A DNA stretch of 33,629 bases from Alteromonadaceae bacterium (lineage in GTDB: Bacteria > Pseudomonadota > Gammaproteobacteria > Enterobacterales > Alteromonadaceae). Under the pieces are notes generated by a model. The model saw only the letters and a program-made list of their open reading frames with translations. It did no database searches and had not been told where the DNA came from. Positions 15,274-23,915 of this stretch are shown one piece after another (position 1 is the stretch's first letter; every line of letters starts with the position of its first letter). The translations under genes and the position numbers were made by a program. The stretch covers positions 1 to 33,629 of the forward strand of contig JABSOI010000066.1 of NCBI GenBank assembly GCA_013216015.1. Direction: 5' to 3'.

Positions 15274-16372
15274 AGGACAAAAAACCAGTAAAACAAGATG
15301 CCAAGACCGCTAAGAATAGAATATGATTATGCTGTTTACCATGTGATGAATCGTGGTCGTGCGCGCCAATTTATTTTTCATAACAAAGAATATTACCAAA
15401 TTTTTTTAACCACCTTGGGTGAAGCAGCAGAGCGCTTTGATTGTATTATCCATGCTTATTGTTTGATGGGTAATCATTATCATCTGTTGATTGAAACGCC
15501 TCGTGCAAATCTGGGGCGGATAATGCGTCATATTAACGGGGTATATACTCAGCGTTATAATCGCTTAAAGCGCACTGATGGGCCACTTTTTCGTGGACGC
15601 TATAAGGCGATATTGGTTGAAAAAGATGAATACCTACTGCAATTAAGTCGCTATATCCATCTTAATCCCATTAAGATGAAGCGACCACTTGTTGAAAAAT
15701 TGGAAGATTACCCGTGGTCGAGTTATCCCGCTTTTGTGGGTAAAGCCAATGCTGAAAAATGGTTAGCGCGGGATTACACCTATCAATTGTTAGGATACAA
15801 ACAAAAATATCACGGTTACGCTAAGTTTATTGCACTTGGTAATTCAAAAGAAATAACCGATTTTTATGATAAGGGCAATTTAGCGTCAGTGTTAGCAAGT
15901 GATGGCTTTAAACGTTGGGTATACGATAGCTTGTTACCGAGCCTAACGGGACTACAAAAAAGTCATGTGCTTAGACCTGAGTTAACGATGGCTAGTGTTA
16001 CTGATGGGGTGGCACAGTTTTATGGCATGGCTGTTGATGAACTGTTGTTGGTAATAAAAGGCCCAGACAAGGGAAATGAAGCTCGAAAAGTGGCGATGTA
16101 TTTATGCCAAGAAATACTCGATCAAAGACTTAACGATATTGCGAATTACTTTAACCTCAGTCATGGTGGCTCAGTGAGTTTTATTACTCATCAAATTCGA
16201 ACATTACGTAATGAAAGTAGCGTGTTTTCTTCTAAGTTAGAGAATGTTATAGAAAGTATCATGAAGCAATCGACTTGACCCCTTTATTCTTATAGAAAGT
16301 ATCATGAAGCAATCGACTTGACCCCTTTATTCTTATTTGTGTATTTGAAGCAATCGACTTGACCCCTTTATT
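15217..16372 (+). mobile_element. RAYT/REP element with inverted and direct repeats
   Basis: The left repeat aagaataaagggtcaagtc (15217-15235) is inverted relative to gacttgacccctttattctt (16272-16291), with one G fewer. On the right side a 43-bp unit is duplicated (16247-16289 and 16290-16332), and a third partial copy (gaagcaatcgacttgacccc) ends near 16372. The transposase gene lies between. Similar but degenerate repeats occur at 8981-9081. Confidence 0.8.
15298..16278 (+). CDS. REP-associated tyrosine transposase (RAYT, Y1/HUH)
   Basis: A 326-residue protein with all family marks: MPRPLRIEYDYAVYHVMNRG, the HUH motif in LMGNHYHLLIE, GPLFRGRYKAILVE, and the catalytic Tyr in LSRYIHLNPIKM, followed by YPWSSYPAFVG. 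The C-terminal 120 residues form a helical, DnaA-like helix-turn-helix domain, as in the longer TnpA-REP proteins. The last codons, including the stop (tcg act tga), are supplied by the REP repeat itself, so the repeat and the gene end are fused. It most likely acts on the gtcaagtc-type REPs on either side. The distance to the nearest Shine-Dalgarno-like aagga (15273-15277) is long, so expression may be weak. Confidence 0.9.
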   Translation: MPRPLRIEYDYAVYHVMNRGRARQFIFHNKEYYQIFLTTLGEAAERFDCIIHAYCLMGNHYHLLIETPRANLGRIMRHINGVYTQRYNRLKRTDGPLFRGRYKAILVEKDEYLLQLSRYIHLNPIKMKRPLVEKLEDYPWSSYPAFVGKANAEKWLARDYTYQLLGYKQKYHGYAKFIALGNSKEITDFYDKGNLASVLASDGFKRWVYDSLLPSLTGLQKSHVLRPELTMASVTDGVAQFYGMAVDELLLVIKGPDKGNEARKVAMYLCQEILDQRLNDIANYFNLSHGGSVSFITHQIRTLRNESSVFSSKLENVIESIMKQST

Positions 16373-16378
16373 GATACT

Positions 16379-16541
16379 CTTTAACTCCCGCATTTAAAGT
16401 TAGTAGAGTTTACTTTAAAGTCAAATTAATATGGTGACATTTGAAATCTAAAGATAAAAAAGACCTAGTACGCTAAGATAAATCGATAAAGATTAGAGGT
16501 GTGCCGTAGGCACACAAGTTAGGAGTATAGGATGTGCTGTA
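16379..16541. other. Gap with short hairpins only
   Basis: No gene is seen. An 8-bp inverted repeat (tttaaagt...actttaaa) lies near 16393-16420, and a hairpin gtgtgcc-gta-ggcacac lies at 16499-16515, close before the serine-recombinase fragment. Confidence 0.5.
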
Positions 16542-16631
16542 ATGGCGAGTCTTGCACAAATGGAACGGGAATTGATGATCGAACGTACCAAAGCAGGACT
16601 TGACATGGTCAACCAAATTCACACACCCTAG
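16542..16631 (+). pseudogene. Serine recombinase (resolvase) fragment
   Basis: Twenty-nine codons from an in-frame ATG encode MASLAQMERELMIERTKAG then LDMVNQIHTP. This is the conserved helix (ASLAQxERxLIxERTxAGL) after the catalytic domain of Tn3-type resolvases and invertases. The catalytic N-terminal part is absent and the C-terminal HTH is lost. Confidence 0.8.
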
Positions 16632-16835
16632 TTAAGCAACCATTTTTAATTCCACGCTCATCAATTCAAAATTATTTGGACTTTGGTAATCCAAGTAAGA
16701 ATGAAGACGATAACTGTTGTACCACATCGTTATATAATTCAGTATATCTTGCTGTGCATCTGAGCGAGTTTGGTAATTTCTCCAATGCACCCGTTCTTAC
16801 TTTAAGCTGCCGAAGAAGCTTTCTGCTACCGCGTT
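16632..16835 (-). pseudogene. IS3-family transposase (OrfB) C-terminal fragment
   Basis: Read on the minus strand, this encodes NAVAESFFGSLK, an in-frame stop, then ERVHWRNYQTRSDAQQDI, YITMWYNSYRLHSYLDY and SPNNFEL. This is the end of an IS3-type DDE integrase domain, including the catalytic Glu in AESFFGSLK. The 5' part of the gene is missing: the fragment begins exactly where the ISKra4 element starts. The in-frame stop (complement of 16797-16799) confirms that it is dead. Confidence 0.85.
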
Positions 16836-16836
16836 A

Positions 16837-18283
16837 GGAAGTGTAATATGTTGAGTCTAACCTGTAGTGTATTCAGTCTTATAATGGCGAGTTTAATATC
16901 ACCATCTTCCATTTATTGTCCCAATCTTTACTATGGATCTTAGCCCTTAACTGCAATATTGGATTAAGTCCTTCTCTTGACCATAACATGTGTTGTTGTC
17001 CTTTGCATCGTTGATTAATAAGACTTTCAACGGTGGACTCTGCTAGGTTACTGGTGAAGACCTGTCCTTTTTGCTGACGTTCACGATAATTAACTATACG
17101 ATCACGATTATTTTCAACATATTGTTTAAACTGGCTCAGTTTAGTTTTTACTTTTAATACGTTAACCGAAGCGATTAATTGTGCTAATCGAATAATTGCG
17201 GCATCAGTATTACCGCGCCATAAGTGCCATTTTATCCGTAAAAATTTATTTTTTATTGCTTTAGGTAAAGCAATATTTTGCATTTTCATTCCGATATGAA
17301 ACCAATCCAAAATACACGTCATGCTTGCGCATAGCGGACGTAATGATTCTACAACGTTCCAGCAATTCGTTGCACCATCACACAGGGCTGTAATATGGGT
17401 GTTCGGCGTAAGTCCCTGTTTTAGCGCGGCAACAATCGTATTGTTGATCATTTCTTTTTGCTCGTCATCTTTAACTGATGCGGCACAACTCTTCTCAGAT
17501 AAATGATTTATTGTGCCTTTTTTATTGGAAATAAGCGCTTCCGGACGATAAATAACCGACGTTAATGCTTCTATACTCCGTTGCTCTTCTGTTGTTTTTA
17601 CGTGTCCGCCGTCTACATTGACAATCAGCTCGTTCGCTTCGTCAACGTTCAAGAGTTCTTTTTCCACCTGGTCAATATCAATAATGGTCTGACCGACACT
17701 TTGAGTCACTTTTTTTATACGATTATGATTGTTTACTTTTCTGGATTTAGCCGTAAATGTTTTAAACAAGCTTTCACTGTCTCTAAAGGTTTCTGATGCC
17801 CCTAATTCAGACTGTATTTTAACCAATGCCCCCGAGAGGTTACCATTGAGCAGGTTTCTTACCGTCGCAGGTGCTTCATAACCACAGTCTTTACATTTGA
17901 GCCGCTGAATTTTAACGTGATGATCGGTAAATACATCATAAAATGCAGATGTTTGTTTTCCTAGCTTTGCTAATTGCCCTTTACATTTAGGGCACGCTGT
18001 TTGATTTTGATTCAGAAGTTTAACTTTTTCGGCTATGATGTTGTCTAGTGAGATTTGGAGTAATTCAATTTGTTTCTCATGATCTATCGAAAAATCATGA
18101 AGGTTTGTGGGTTGGGTCAGTGACTCTTCCATAATAGTTGAACGATTTAGAATAAGTGCTGGATCAGTTAGATCATACGTTTCGAAGATAATTATATAGG
18201 CTTTTTGACCCATAATGCCCCCAAGCAGTTTATTTTTTTAACTATATCACTTTAGGACTAACAACTCAATATATTACACTTCC
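16837..18283. mobile_element. Complete ISKra4-like insertion sequence
   Basis: Terminal inverted repeats are ggaagtgtaatatgttgagt at 16837-16856 and its complement at 18264-18283, with 19 of 20 bases matching. The element is about 1.45 kb and contains a single transposase gene on the minus strand. It sits immediately next to the truncated IS3 gene. Flanks read gcgtta on the left and ggtta on the right; a clean target duplication is not evident. Confidence 0.8.
16879..18213 (-). CDS. ISKra4-family transposase
   Basis: A 444-residue protein. A GGGGG-rich Shine-Dalgarno lies a few bases before the ATG at 18211-18213. An N-terminal zinc-ribbon-like part has CPKCKGQLAKLG and LKCKDCGYEAPA. The DDE-type core follows: NVDGGHVKT (first Asp), ITALCDGATNCW (second Asp), then ILDWFHIGMKMQNI, WHLWRGNTDAAI and FTSNLAESTVESLINQRC (catalytic Glu). 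The WHLWRGN and 'NRDRIVNYRERQQKG' blocks are typical of ISKra4. It appears complete, and with both terminal repeats present it may still be mobile. A truncated relative is at 32448-33554. Confidence 0.85.
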   Translation of the reverse strand: MGQKAYIIIFETYDLTDPALILNRSTIMEESLTQPTNLHDFSIDHEKQIELLQISLDNIIAEKVKLLNQNQTACPKCKGQLAKLGKQTSAFYDVFTDHHVKIQRLKCKDCGYEAPATVRNLLNGNLSGALVKIQSELGASETFRDSESLFKTFTAKSRKVNNHNRIKKVTQSVGQTIIDIDQVEKELLNVDEANELIVNVDGGHVKTTEEQRSIEALTSVIYRPEALISNKKGTINHLSEKSCAASVKDDEQKEMINNTIVAALKQGLTPNTHITALCDGATNCWNVVESLRPLCASMTCILDWFHIGMKMQNIALPKAIKNKFLRIKWHLWRGNTDAAIIRLAQLIASVNVLKVKTKLSQFKQYVENNRDRIVNYRERQQKGQVFTSNLAESTVESLINQRCKGQQHMLWSREGLNPILQLRAKIHSKDWDNKWKMVILNSPL

Positions 18284-18453
18284 GGTTATCTACGATTCAC
18301 TTTAAGGCACACATAAATGTGCGGTTTACTAAAACGGTTAAAATTGAGTTTATTCAATTTTTAATTTTTGATAAATATCCTCTTTCTGAACATAGTTGAA
18401 AAATAACAACTTATTAAGTCAGCAACAGTTTACGGGTACATAGCCAAGACATT

Positions 18454-20607
18454 TTAATCAATTGATTCGGGCAGCGTGAGTTTGCCAATAAATATATCAG
18501 CAACTCTTATATCATGAATAAGCATCGTGTTATAGTGGATTGATATCTCGGCGTAATAATCATTTGCTAGGCCAATTTTTTTCATACGTTTCGTTAAAAC
18601 ATTAAATTGCCAAATGATATTGTCATCATCTCTTCGATAAATAGCGTTATTGCCCACAGCCCATGGGAGCTCAGTTGCAAACGGTATCTCAGGAAAATAG
18701 TGTAATGATTGATTAATCGTCCAGTCATTATTTAATTGATGAATGCCAGTGTTTTCAACAATTGCTGCGTAATATTTATTAGTGAGGCAATCGCTATAAA
18801 TAGAAGTTAAACCTCTAACTAATTGTTTTGTTTTTTGTGTTGTTACATTCAAGCTATATAAGTTCAAGATGCCATTGTTATCAGCAATCGTTAAAATATT
18901 GTCATTAGAATGGCATTGCCAAATGGTGCTTCTGATAATTTTTCCGGGTCGTTTAAGCTTTAGTAAATTACCGGTTTTAATATTAAAAACATGCCAATGA
19001 TCATCCAAGTTAATTAGTAATTTTTCGCCGTTTGCAGAAAAACTCATCTTAATGATATAAGATTTGTTTTCAAAATGCGTTAATTGGCTTAATACGTTAT
19101 TTTCTTTTAGCCAAATTTGATAGCTGCCTGAACGATCAGAAACAAAAGCAAATTTTTCATTGTTTGGGGTTTTAAAATAAGCGGCAGAGTGATCGCTAAA
19201 TGCGGAAGATACCAAGCTTTGAGATTTTGGCTCAAGATGGTTTAAATCAATCTGTCTAATATTTGCCGTACTAGCGTTGCCGAACGAGAGTAATAATTCG
19301 TCCTCTGAAATAAACAAAGGATCTTGGATAGTTGTTGAATGTTGATAAAGTTTGGTAACGTCTTTGGTTTTCACGTTAATTAACTGAAGGGTATTATCGT
19401 AGGTAATAAAGGCAATTTCTTTATCAGATTTTGTCCAAGCTAATGAAGTCTGGATAAAGTTAAATTTTGCCAGCAACGTTAATTCACCACTGCTTAAATT
19501 TAACACCATGATCACTCTGGAGATGTCATCGTAATCTCTGATAAAAGCGAGCTTAGAATTATCAAAGCTTAAACTAAAGAATCTATCACCCAGAAACGTT
19601 ACTGGCGGTGCGGTTAATGTTTCAGTTTGTTTATTGTCTAAATTAAAGCGTTTAATGATGGAGGGTAATAACGCCGACTCTGCAAAAATATAATATAACC
19701 AACGATTATCTCGACTAACGAACATCTTTGTACCTAGGGATAATTTGCCACAGCTGGTTACTTTTTCACTTTCTCCCAGTGTTAAGTTTGCTGATATGGT
19801 GATTTTTTTAATCCAGCACTGTTGCTGACCATACGTTTGATAAAACAGAGTATTACCGTCAGCAGCCCAAGTAGGGGCTTTCGTTCTGGCGTTAGGCTCT
19901 ATCGCTATCGTTTTTTTACTGGTCATATTTTGAACGAAAACGTTACTGTTCGAGTCTTGACTGGGACGGTGAAGAAATGCCAGTAAAGACTTGTTTTTTG
20001 AAAGTGAGAATGAATATTCCCAACCTTCCATATACGTCAGGGGTTCAATCGCTACATCAGCTGGTGTTAATGTTTTTTTTGTCTGGCTTGGCTCATTAAA
20101 TAATAGCCATAAGCCAACAAAAATAATGAGTGTAGTTAAAATTATATAGAGTTTATATAAGGTTAATTTAGCGGTTTTTGGTTTGCTCTTTTGAGCCGAA
20201 ACGTTAACGGGCTCAGGCGAACCTTTTTCAATAAATTCAACATTACAGGTAAGTGAATAGCCGACTTTAGTCAACGTTTCGATAAAGTCATTTTTTTCAC
20301 CGCCCAGCTTTTTTCGTAACCGAGAAATAGTGGCATTGATAGTACGGTCATCGATATATCGATTATTCCAAACGTGTTCAATAAGTTGCTCTCGGGTGAC
20401 TATTTTGCCACGCATTTTGGCCAAATAGACCAGCAGTAAAGTAGGTTTTTCTTCGAGGTTTATACATTGACCGTTATGGTCGGTTAAGGTTTTTTTGAGG
20501 GGGTCTAGTGTCCACTGGTTTAATTTTATTAATTCGATGTTGTCAAAATTATTGTTACTGAAATTAGTGCTGTCCAAATCCAAAGATAAACCCTGCCATT
20601 TAACCAA
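18454..20607 (-). CDS. CadC/ToxR-like transmembrane transcriptional regulator with beta-propeller
   Basis: A 717-residue protein. Residues about 30-120 form an OmpR/PhoB-type winged helix (WTLDPLKKTLTDHNG, LLLVYLAKMRGKIVTREQL, WNNRYIDDRTINATISRLRKKLG, IETLTKVGYSL). A single membrane helix follows at about residues 151-170 (YKLYIILTTLIIFVGLWLLF). The remaining 540 residues are a periplasmic TolB/WD40-like beta-propeller with repeats such as APTWAADGNTLFYQ, FSFDNSKLAFI-like and KFAFVSDRSGSYQIWL. Proteins of this plan sense an external signal and regulate nearby genes, often for peptidases or transporters. Here no obvious target operon adjoins, because mobile DNA lies on both sides. It is complete. 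Confidence 0.85.
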   Translation of the reverse strand: MVKWQGLSLDLDSTNFSNNNFDNIELIKLNQWTLDPLKKTLTDHNGQCINLEEKPTLLLVYLAKMRGKIVTREQLIEHVWNNRYIDDRTINATISRLRKKLGGEKNDFIETLTKVGYSLTCNVEFIEKGSPEPVNVSAQKSKPKTAKLTLYKLYIILTTLIIFVGLWLLFNEPSQTKKTLTPADVAIEPLTYMEGWEYSFSLSKNKSLLAFLHRPSQDSNSNVFVQNMTSKKTIAIEPNARTKAPTWAADGNTLFYQTYGQQQCWIKKITISANLTLGESEKVTSCGKLSLGTKMFVSRDNRWLYYIFAESALLPSIIKRFNLDNKQTETLTAPPVTFLGDRFFSLSFDNSKLAFIRDYDDISRVIMVLNLSSGELTLLAKFNFIQTSLAWTKSDKEIAFITYDNTLQLINVKTKDVTKLYQHSTTIQDPLFISEDELLLSFGNASTANIRQIDLNHLEPKSQSLVSSAFSDHSAAYFKTPNNEKFAFVSDRSGSYQIWLKENNVLSQLTHFENKSYIIKMSFSANGEKLLINLDDHWHVFNIKTGNLLKLKRPGKIIRSTIWQCHSNDNILTIADNNGILNLYSLNVTTQKTKQLVRGLTSIYSDCLTNKYYAAIVENTGIHQLNNDWTINQSLHYFPEIPFATELPWAVGNNAIYRRDDDNIIWQFNVLTKRMKKIGLANDYYAEISIHYNTMLIHDIRVADIFIGKLTLPESID

Positions 20608-20811
20608 AGCGCTCGAAACTGAAAATATAAACTTGTTTCACGCTAATAAAACTACACAATGAATAGAATACTGATATGTAACTACTGTGTAACTGCTGTT
20701 TTGACCAGAGTATCACTTTTTGTCTGTGGAAATACATCTAGTATTTTTGTTTTTTTTATCCCTCTTATGTTCTATTGTCTCTCCACGGACTTTCAGAACC
20801 ATGACATAATC

Positions 20812-21176
20812 GGGGTCTAAGGTGCAACGGAACAGAAAACCTAGTTAAGGATTTTAGCTCACCTTTTGCGTAGTCTTCCCTTAGTCAAAGATGTATCCCT
20901 GTAGCCAACTTAAATAGCCAAATAAAATGAGGCCAACTTACCTATACTTAATTTGGCTATTCAATACGGAATACTTGGTGGAAGTAACAAAAATATAAGA
21001 TTATAATTAAAATCACCTTCTGTTTATTCAATCAACATTCTCTCTAGACTAGTTATAACAAAGGTTTTAATCATTTTAGTAGAAGTCAAAGTCCTATAAT
21101 TACACATATCCTAACCTGCTCCGTATGTGGAATTATCTCTTAACAAGGTTATCTGTTCCGTTGCACCTTAGACCCC
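20812..21176. mobile_element. Tn3-type inverted-repeat miniature element (TIME-like), 365 bp
   Basis: The left end, 20812-20849, begins ggggtctaaggtgcaacgga and ends gttaag. This is the 38-bp Tn3-family plan (GGGGTCT ... GGAAC ... TTAAG). The right end is its inverted copy with only three differences, finishing at 21176. The repeat pairing continues a few bases outward (tc/ga). The interior has no ORF, only AT-rich DNA with a short inner inverted repeat (aatagccaaat ... atttggctatt, about 20910-20965). It is a non-autonomous element that a Tn3-type transposase would mobilise. No clear 5-bp target duplication is visible. It fills most of the gene-free gap between 20608 and 21406. Confidence 0.85.
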
Positions 21177-21346
21177 GACTACTAAAAGATATGATATGAG
21201 GGGGGAGGAAGTTAAAAAGGCTGCTGTTGAAATATTGCCTTTTTAGTTGCCAAATAATCAAATAAATATAAAGGGTTAAGTCAATGGATGACATTAACCC
21301 TGTTGATTAATCAATTTAACTGAAATAGCATCTTAGCAGAACCACA

Positions 21347-21371
21347 GCTCATAAAAATGAGCCATTTTTTT
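21347..21371 (+). terminator. Possible rho-independent terminator
   Basis: The stem gctcat/atgagc with a 4-base loop is followed by c-a and eight T on the + strand. It faces the 3' end of the secreted-protein gene. No + strand gene is seen upstream, so its role is unclear. Confidence 0.4.
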
Positions 21372-21406
21372 TACCAAAGAGCCTTGCTAAAAAAATCAAA
21401 TTAAGG

Positions 21407-21766
21407 TTAGGCTGGATTTGTATTGTCCAAACCTAAACACTCTGTTAATTTTCTATATCCAAATACTTCGCCGGTTTCTGGATCAGTTTCAGGTTCATAA
21501 TGATATTTAATGAAACATTGTCCGGATTTTGAAGAAAATGTAATATCATCAGTCTGACATGCATCAGATGTTTCTCTATCGTAATCATTTGTTTTCGTCC
21601 CTATAATACCAAGACTCTGCCCGTAACAAGGAATATAATAAAACCCAACCTCTTCAGTCTTACTACTATCAGAATAATATGTAAATAGAATGGATGAATC
21701 AAATTTAGCAGATGCGGCAACACTAAAAACAGAAAGTGCTAGTACTATAAATTTAACTAACTTCAT
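21407..21766 (-). CDS. Small secreted protein, possibly DUF6289-like
   Basis: A 119-residue protein with a clear Sec signal peptide (MKLVKFIVLALSVFSVAASA, residues 1-20, cleaved before KFD). The mature part has five Cys and begins with an ILFTYYSDSSKTEEVGFYYIP stretch followed by CYGQSLGIIGTKTND. The order 'TYYSD..., G..., C-x-G, G-x-x-T' resembles the small DUF6289-type exported proteins, but I am not sure. Export to the periplasm or outside the cell and disulphide stabilisation are inferred. It stands alone, with mobile DNA on one side and the GMT operon on the other. Confidence 0.65.
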   Translation of the reverse strand: MKLVKFIVLALSVFSVAASAKFDSSILFTYYSDSSKTEEVGFYYIPCYGQSLGIIGTKTNDYDRETSDACQTDDITFSSKSGQCFIKYHYEPETDPETGEVFGYRKLTECLGLDNTNPA

Positions 21767-22150
21767 TATAAATCCTTAATAATTTTATTATGTAATGATT
21801 AACTCTTGGCAATACCAAAGGTTATTTAACTTATACCATATAAGTTTTATATTTTTGTCGTGAAAAAGTGTAATAAGATGTTCTAGGTGTAATACCTATT
21901 TGCACAATTAACTAGTCACGTTTTTTGCAGGGAAGAAATTAACAAGGTTTTTTTTAATCAACAAGTACTTCAAAACGCGACTTCTTGACTTTCTCATCAA
22001 AGTGTTGATTATTAATACTATTATTTATGTTGTTTTAATGTTGTGAATATATTGTGAGGTTTATTTGTCTTGAATTGAATTGATTATTCAATTTGCTTAA
22101 ATCAATTCTGCACTGCTCTTTATATTTATTGGCCGGTATCTCAGGCGATT

Positions 22151-22246
22151 TTAGACTCTTGTTATCCTTTGACAAACACCTTGAACGCCATAATAAGCAC
22201 ATGAGGGCAATAGCAATAAGAAAACTAAACAGTAGGTAATTTTCAT
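22151..22246 (-). CDS. Possible 31-residue lipoprotein-like peptide
   Basis: ATG at 22244-22246 with ggaag about 6 bases upstream. It encodes MKITYCLVFLLLLPSCAYYG and ends TRV. The LPSC is a plausible lipobox, so the product would be a tiny lipoprotein like a lysis or entry-exclusion peptide. A competing overlapping frame also encodes a hydrophobic segment, so this call is weak. Confidence 0.25.
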   Translation of the reverse strand: MKITYCLVFLLLLPSCAYYGVQGVCQRITRV

Positions 22247-22250
22247 TATT

Positions 22251-22286
22251 TTCTTCCGTAGATAGGGGGTCTGCGGAAGAACCCCC
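22251..22286 (+). promoter_or_regulatory. Possible H-type pseudoknot upstream of the GMT operon
   Basis: Two interleaved stems are visible. ttcttccg (22251-22258) pairs with cggaagaa (22274-22281). gggggt (22265-22270), in the loop of the first stem, pairs with accccc (22281-22286), outside it. This is exactly a pseudoknot order, or alternatively a pair of mutually exclusive hairpins. It lies about 155 bases before gmtY and could be an RNA switch or a recombinase-recognised DNA structure. Confidence 0.45.
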
Positions 22287-22439
22287 AAATTATATATAGT
22301 ACCAATTAATGTATAAAACATATAAAAACACCTAATTAAATAAAGTTTTTATTATATTAGTAACGTGGTTGTTATTAGTGAATTATGTATTATATTTATA
22401 CTTCATTATGTGATTGTACATTTACAAATAACAAAACTA

Positions 22440-23912
22440 ATGAATAATACTGTAGTAAAGGTCAGAGCAAAAGTCGTTGAAGATGACACTGGAATCTTTT
22501 CACATGTACCTGTTTTGATCTCAGAGAGCGGAAACATTATTGATCCGTTACTGAGCTATACTCTAAAACTGAAACGAGATGGTTTAAGTAATTCCACAAT
22601 AGATATCGCGATAAGAGCAACCCTACTGTTATTGAAGTATATGGCTGCAAATGAAAGCGGTTTTGATAATCCTAAATTATTGTTTGAGCTATTTACTAGT
22701 CGTTTGTACACAGGTACTTTTGACGATAATGGTTATGATCCATCAGGTCTTTGTTGGTTGCCGATTGGTTCAAGAACAGCCAAGCAATATATAGGTGCAT
22801 TAACCAAACTCACAGACTGGATGATAGAAGAACATGGAGGTGTCTCGATCAATCCGTTGGTTGAGGCTGACTCTTATAGCAAGCGCTTGAATTATGCCGC
22901 ATGGTTTCGTAGGAATCAGCACGACTTTCTTGGACACATCAAAGATAAACATATCAATCAAACAGTACGTTACGCACGCAATATTCGAGGTAAACGACCG
23001 CTTGGTAAACAAAACAACGATGCCATCGAATTTCCTGAATGTCACTTTGAGAACTTCTTTTTAAATGGCATTGGCGGAGCCAATGATTTACGGGTCTCGC
23101 ATAGGGATAAGCTCATTTTATTACTGATGCATGGCGGTGGTCTTCGAGAGTCAGAAGCATTACATCTTTGGGTGCAGGATGTGTACTTTGATCCCGACCA
23201 TTCGGGAAGTGTGAAAGTTAGAATTTACCATCCTGAAGATGGTGACGCACCGGAAGGCTGGAAAAGTAGAGCAGGACGAAAAAATCGTTCGGCTTATCTT
23301 AAAGAAAAGCACATATTAACACCTCGCACCATGTTGTCTGATTCGCAGCATCTTGGTTGGAAAGCTACTGTCACTGATGGGGTTGGAGATTATTTGGAAG
23401 TACACTGGTTTTCAAGAGACTTTGGACGTGTGTTTGCCATTCTTTGGCTGGACTATTTACGTTTGTTAACAACCGTTGAGCGGCAACACCCTTATGCTTT
23501 CGTTAGTTTCAAAGAAGGTAGAAAAGGTCAACCCTATACCCGTAATGCCTTTCACTACAACTATCGTTTGGGCTTGAAGCGCATCGGGTTAACACCCAGT
23601 AAAGCCAATGGCTTGTCTCCTCATTCTCACCGCCACAGTTATGGTCGTCGGCTAAGACGGGCTGGTATTCAGGAAGTCGTTATTAAGAAATGTTTACACC
23701 ACGCATCTATTGCTTCTCAAGAGGTATATACCACCCCAACGGTAATAGAAGTCACAGCGTGCCTCAATGATGCCACATTACGTTTGGAAGAACCTGACGA
23801 TACAAATCAAAAAGATCTTACACCAAGCTGGAAGTCATTGTTAGAGCACGGGTTTAGTGACATTGATCCTGACGGTTTATTTTCTGGTAAGTTCCCTAAA
23901 CTGAGAAGATAA
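22440..23912 (+). CDS. gmtY: Gamma-mobile-trio tyrosine recombinase GmtY
   Basis: A 490-residue protein from the ATG at 22440. A GTG at 22365 would add 25 mostly hydrophobic residues with no family likeness, so I prefer the ATG, although neither has a good Shine-Dalgarno. It is a phage-type integrase: Arg in HGGGLRESEALHLW (about residue 235), the HSHRHSYGRRLRRAG box (about 396-405) with His-x-x-Arg-type residues, and CLHHASIASQEVYTTPT with the His and the likely Tyr nucleophile (about 430). It is the first of three genes spaced 3 bp apart or overlapping, with sizes and order (about 490, 875 and 226 residues) matching the gmtYZX trio. The trio defines a class of gammaproteobacterial islands carrying defence and toxin cargo. 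Name confidence rests on size, order and motif, from memory of the family. Confidence 0.8.
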   Translation: MNNTVVKVRAKVVEDDTGIFSHVPVLISESGNIIDPLLSYTLKLKRDGLSNSTIDIAIRATLLLLKYMAANESGFDNPKLLFELFTSRLYTGTFDDNGYDPSGLCWLPIGSRTAKQYIGALTKLTDWMIEEHGGVSINPLVEADSYSKRLNYAAWFRRNQHDFLGHIKDKHINQTVRYARNIRGKRPLGKQNNDAIEFPECHFENFFLNGIGGANDLRVSHRDKLILLLMHGGGLRESEALHLWVQDVYFDPDHSGSVKVRIYHPEDGDAPEGWKSRAGRKNRSAYLKEKHILTPRTMLSDSQHLGWKATVTDGVGDYLEVHWFSRDFGRVFAILWLDYLRLLTTVERQHPYAFVSFKEGRKGQPYTRNAFHYNYRLGLKRIGLTPSKANGLSPHSHRHSYGRRLRRAGIQEVVIKKCLHHASIASQEVYTTPTVIEVTACLNDATLRLEEPDDTNQKDLTPSWKSLLEHGFSDIDPDGLFSGKFPKLRR

Positions 23913-23915
23913 GAT

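Larger units (their letters stand above)
21767..22439. other. AT-rich intergenic stretch upstream of gmtY
   Basis: Apart from the low-confidence small ORF at 22151-22246 and the possible pseudoknot at 22251-22286, I see no gene here. On the minus strand a second frame (about 22078-22285) is open and contains a hydrophobic segment LLFSFLIAIALMCLLW, but it has no good start codon. Confidence 0.5.

Noticed and set aside
20802-21186. 5-bp target duplication of the Tn3-like miniature element
   Set aside because: The flanking pentamers (taatc, gacta) are not direct repeats, so none is claimed.
22078-22285. Open minus-strand frame with a hydrophobic helix upstream of gmtY
   Set aside because: It has no plausible start codon and overlaps another candidate frame, so it is not listed as a gene.
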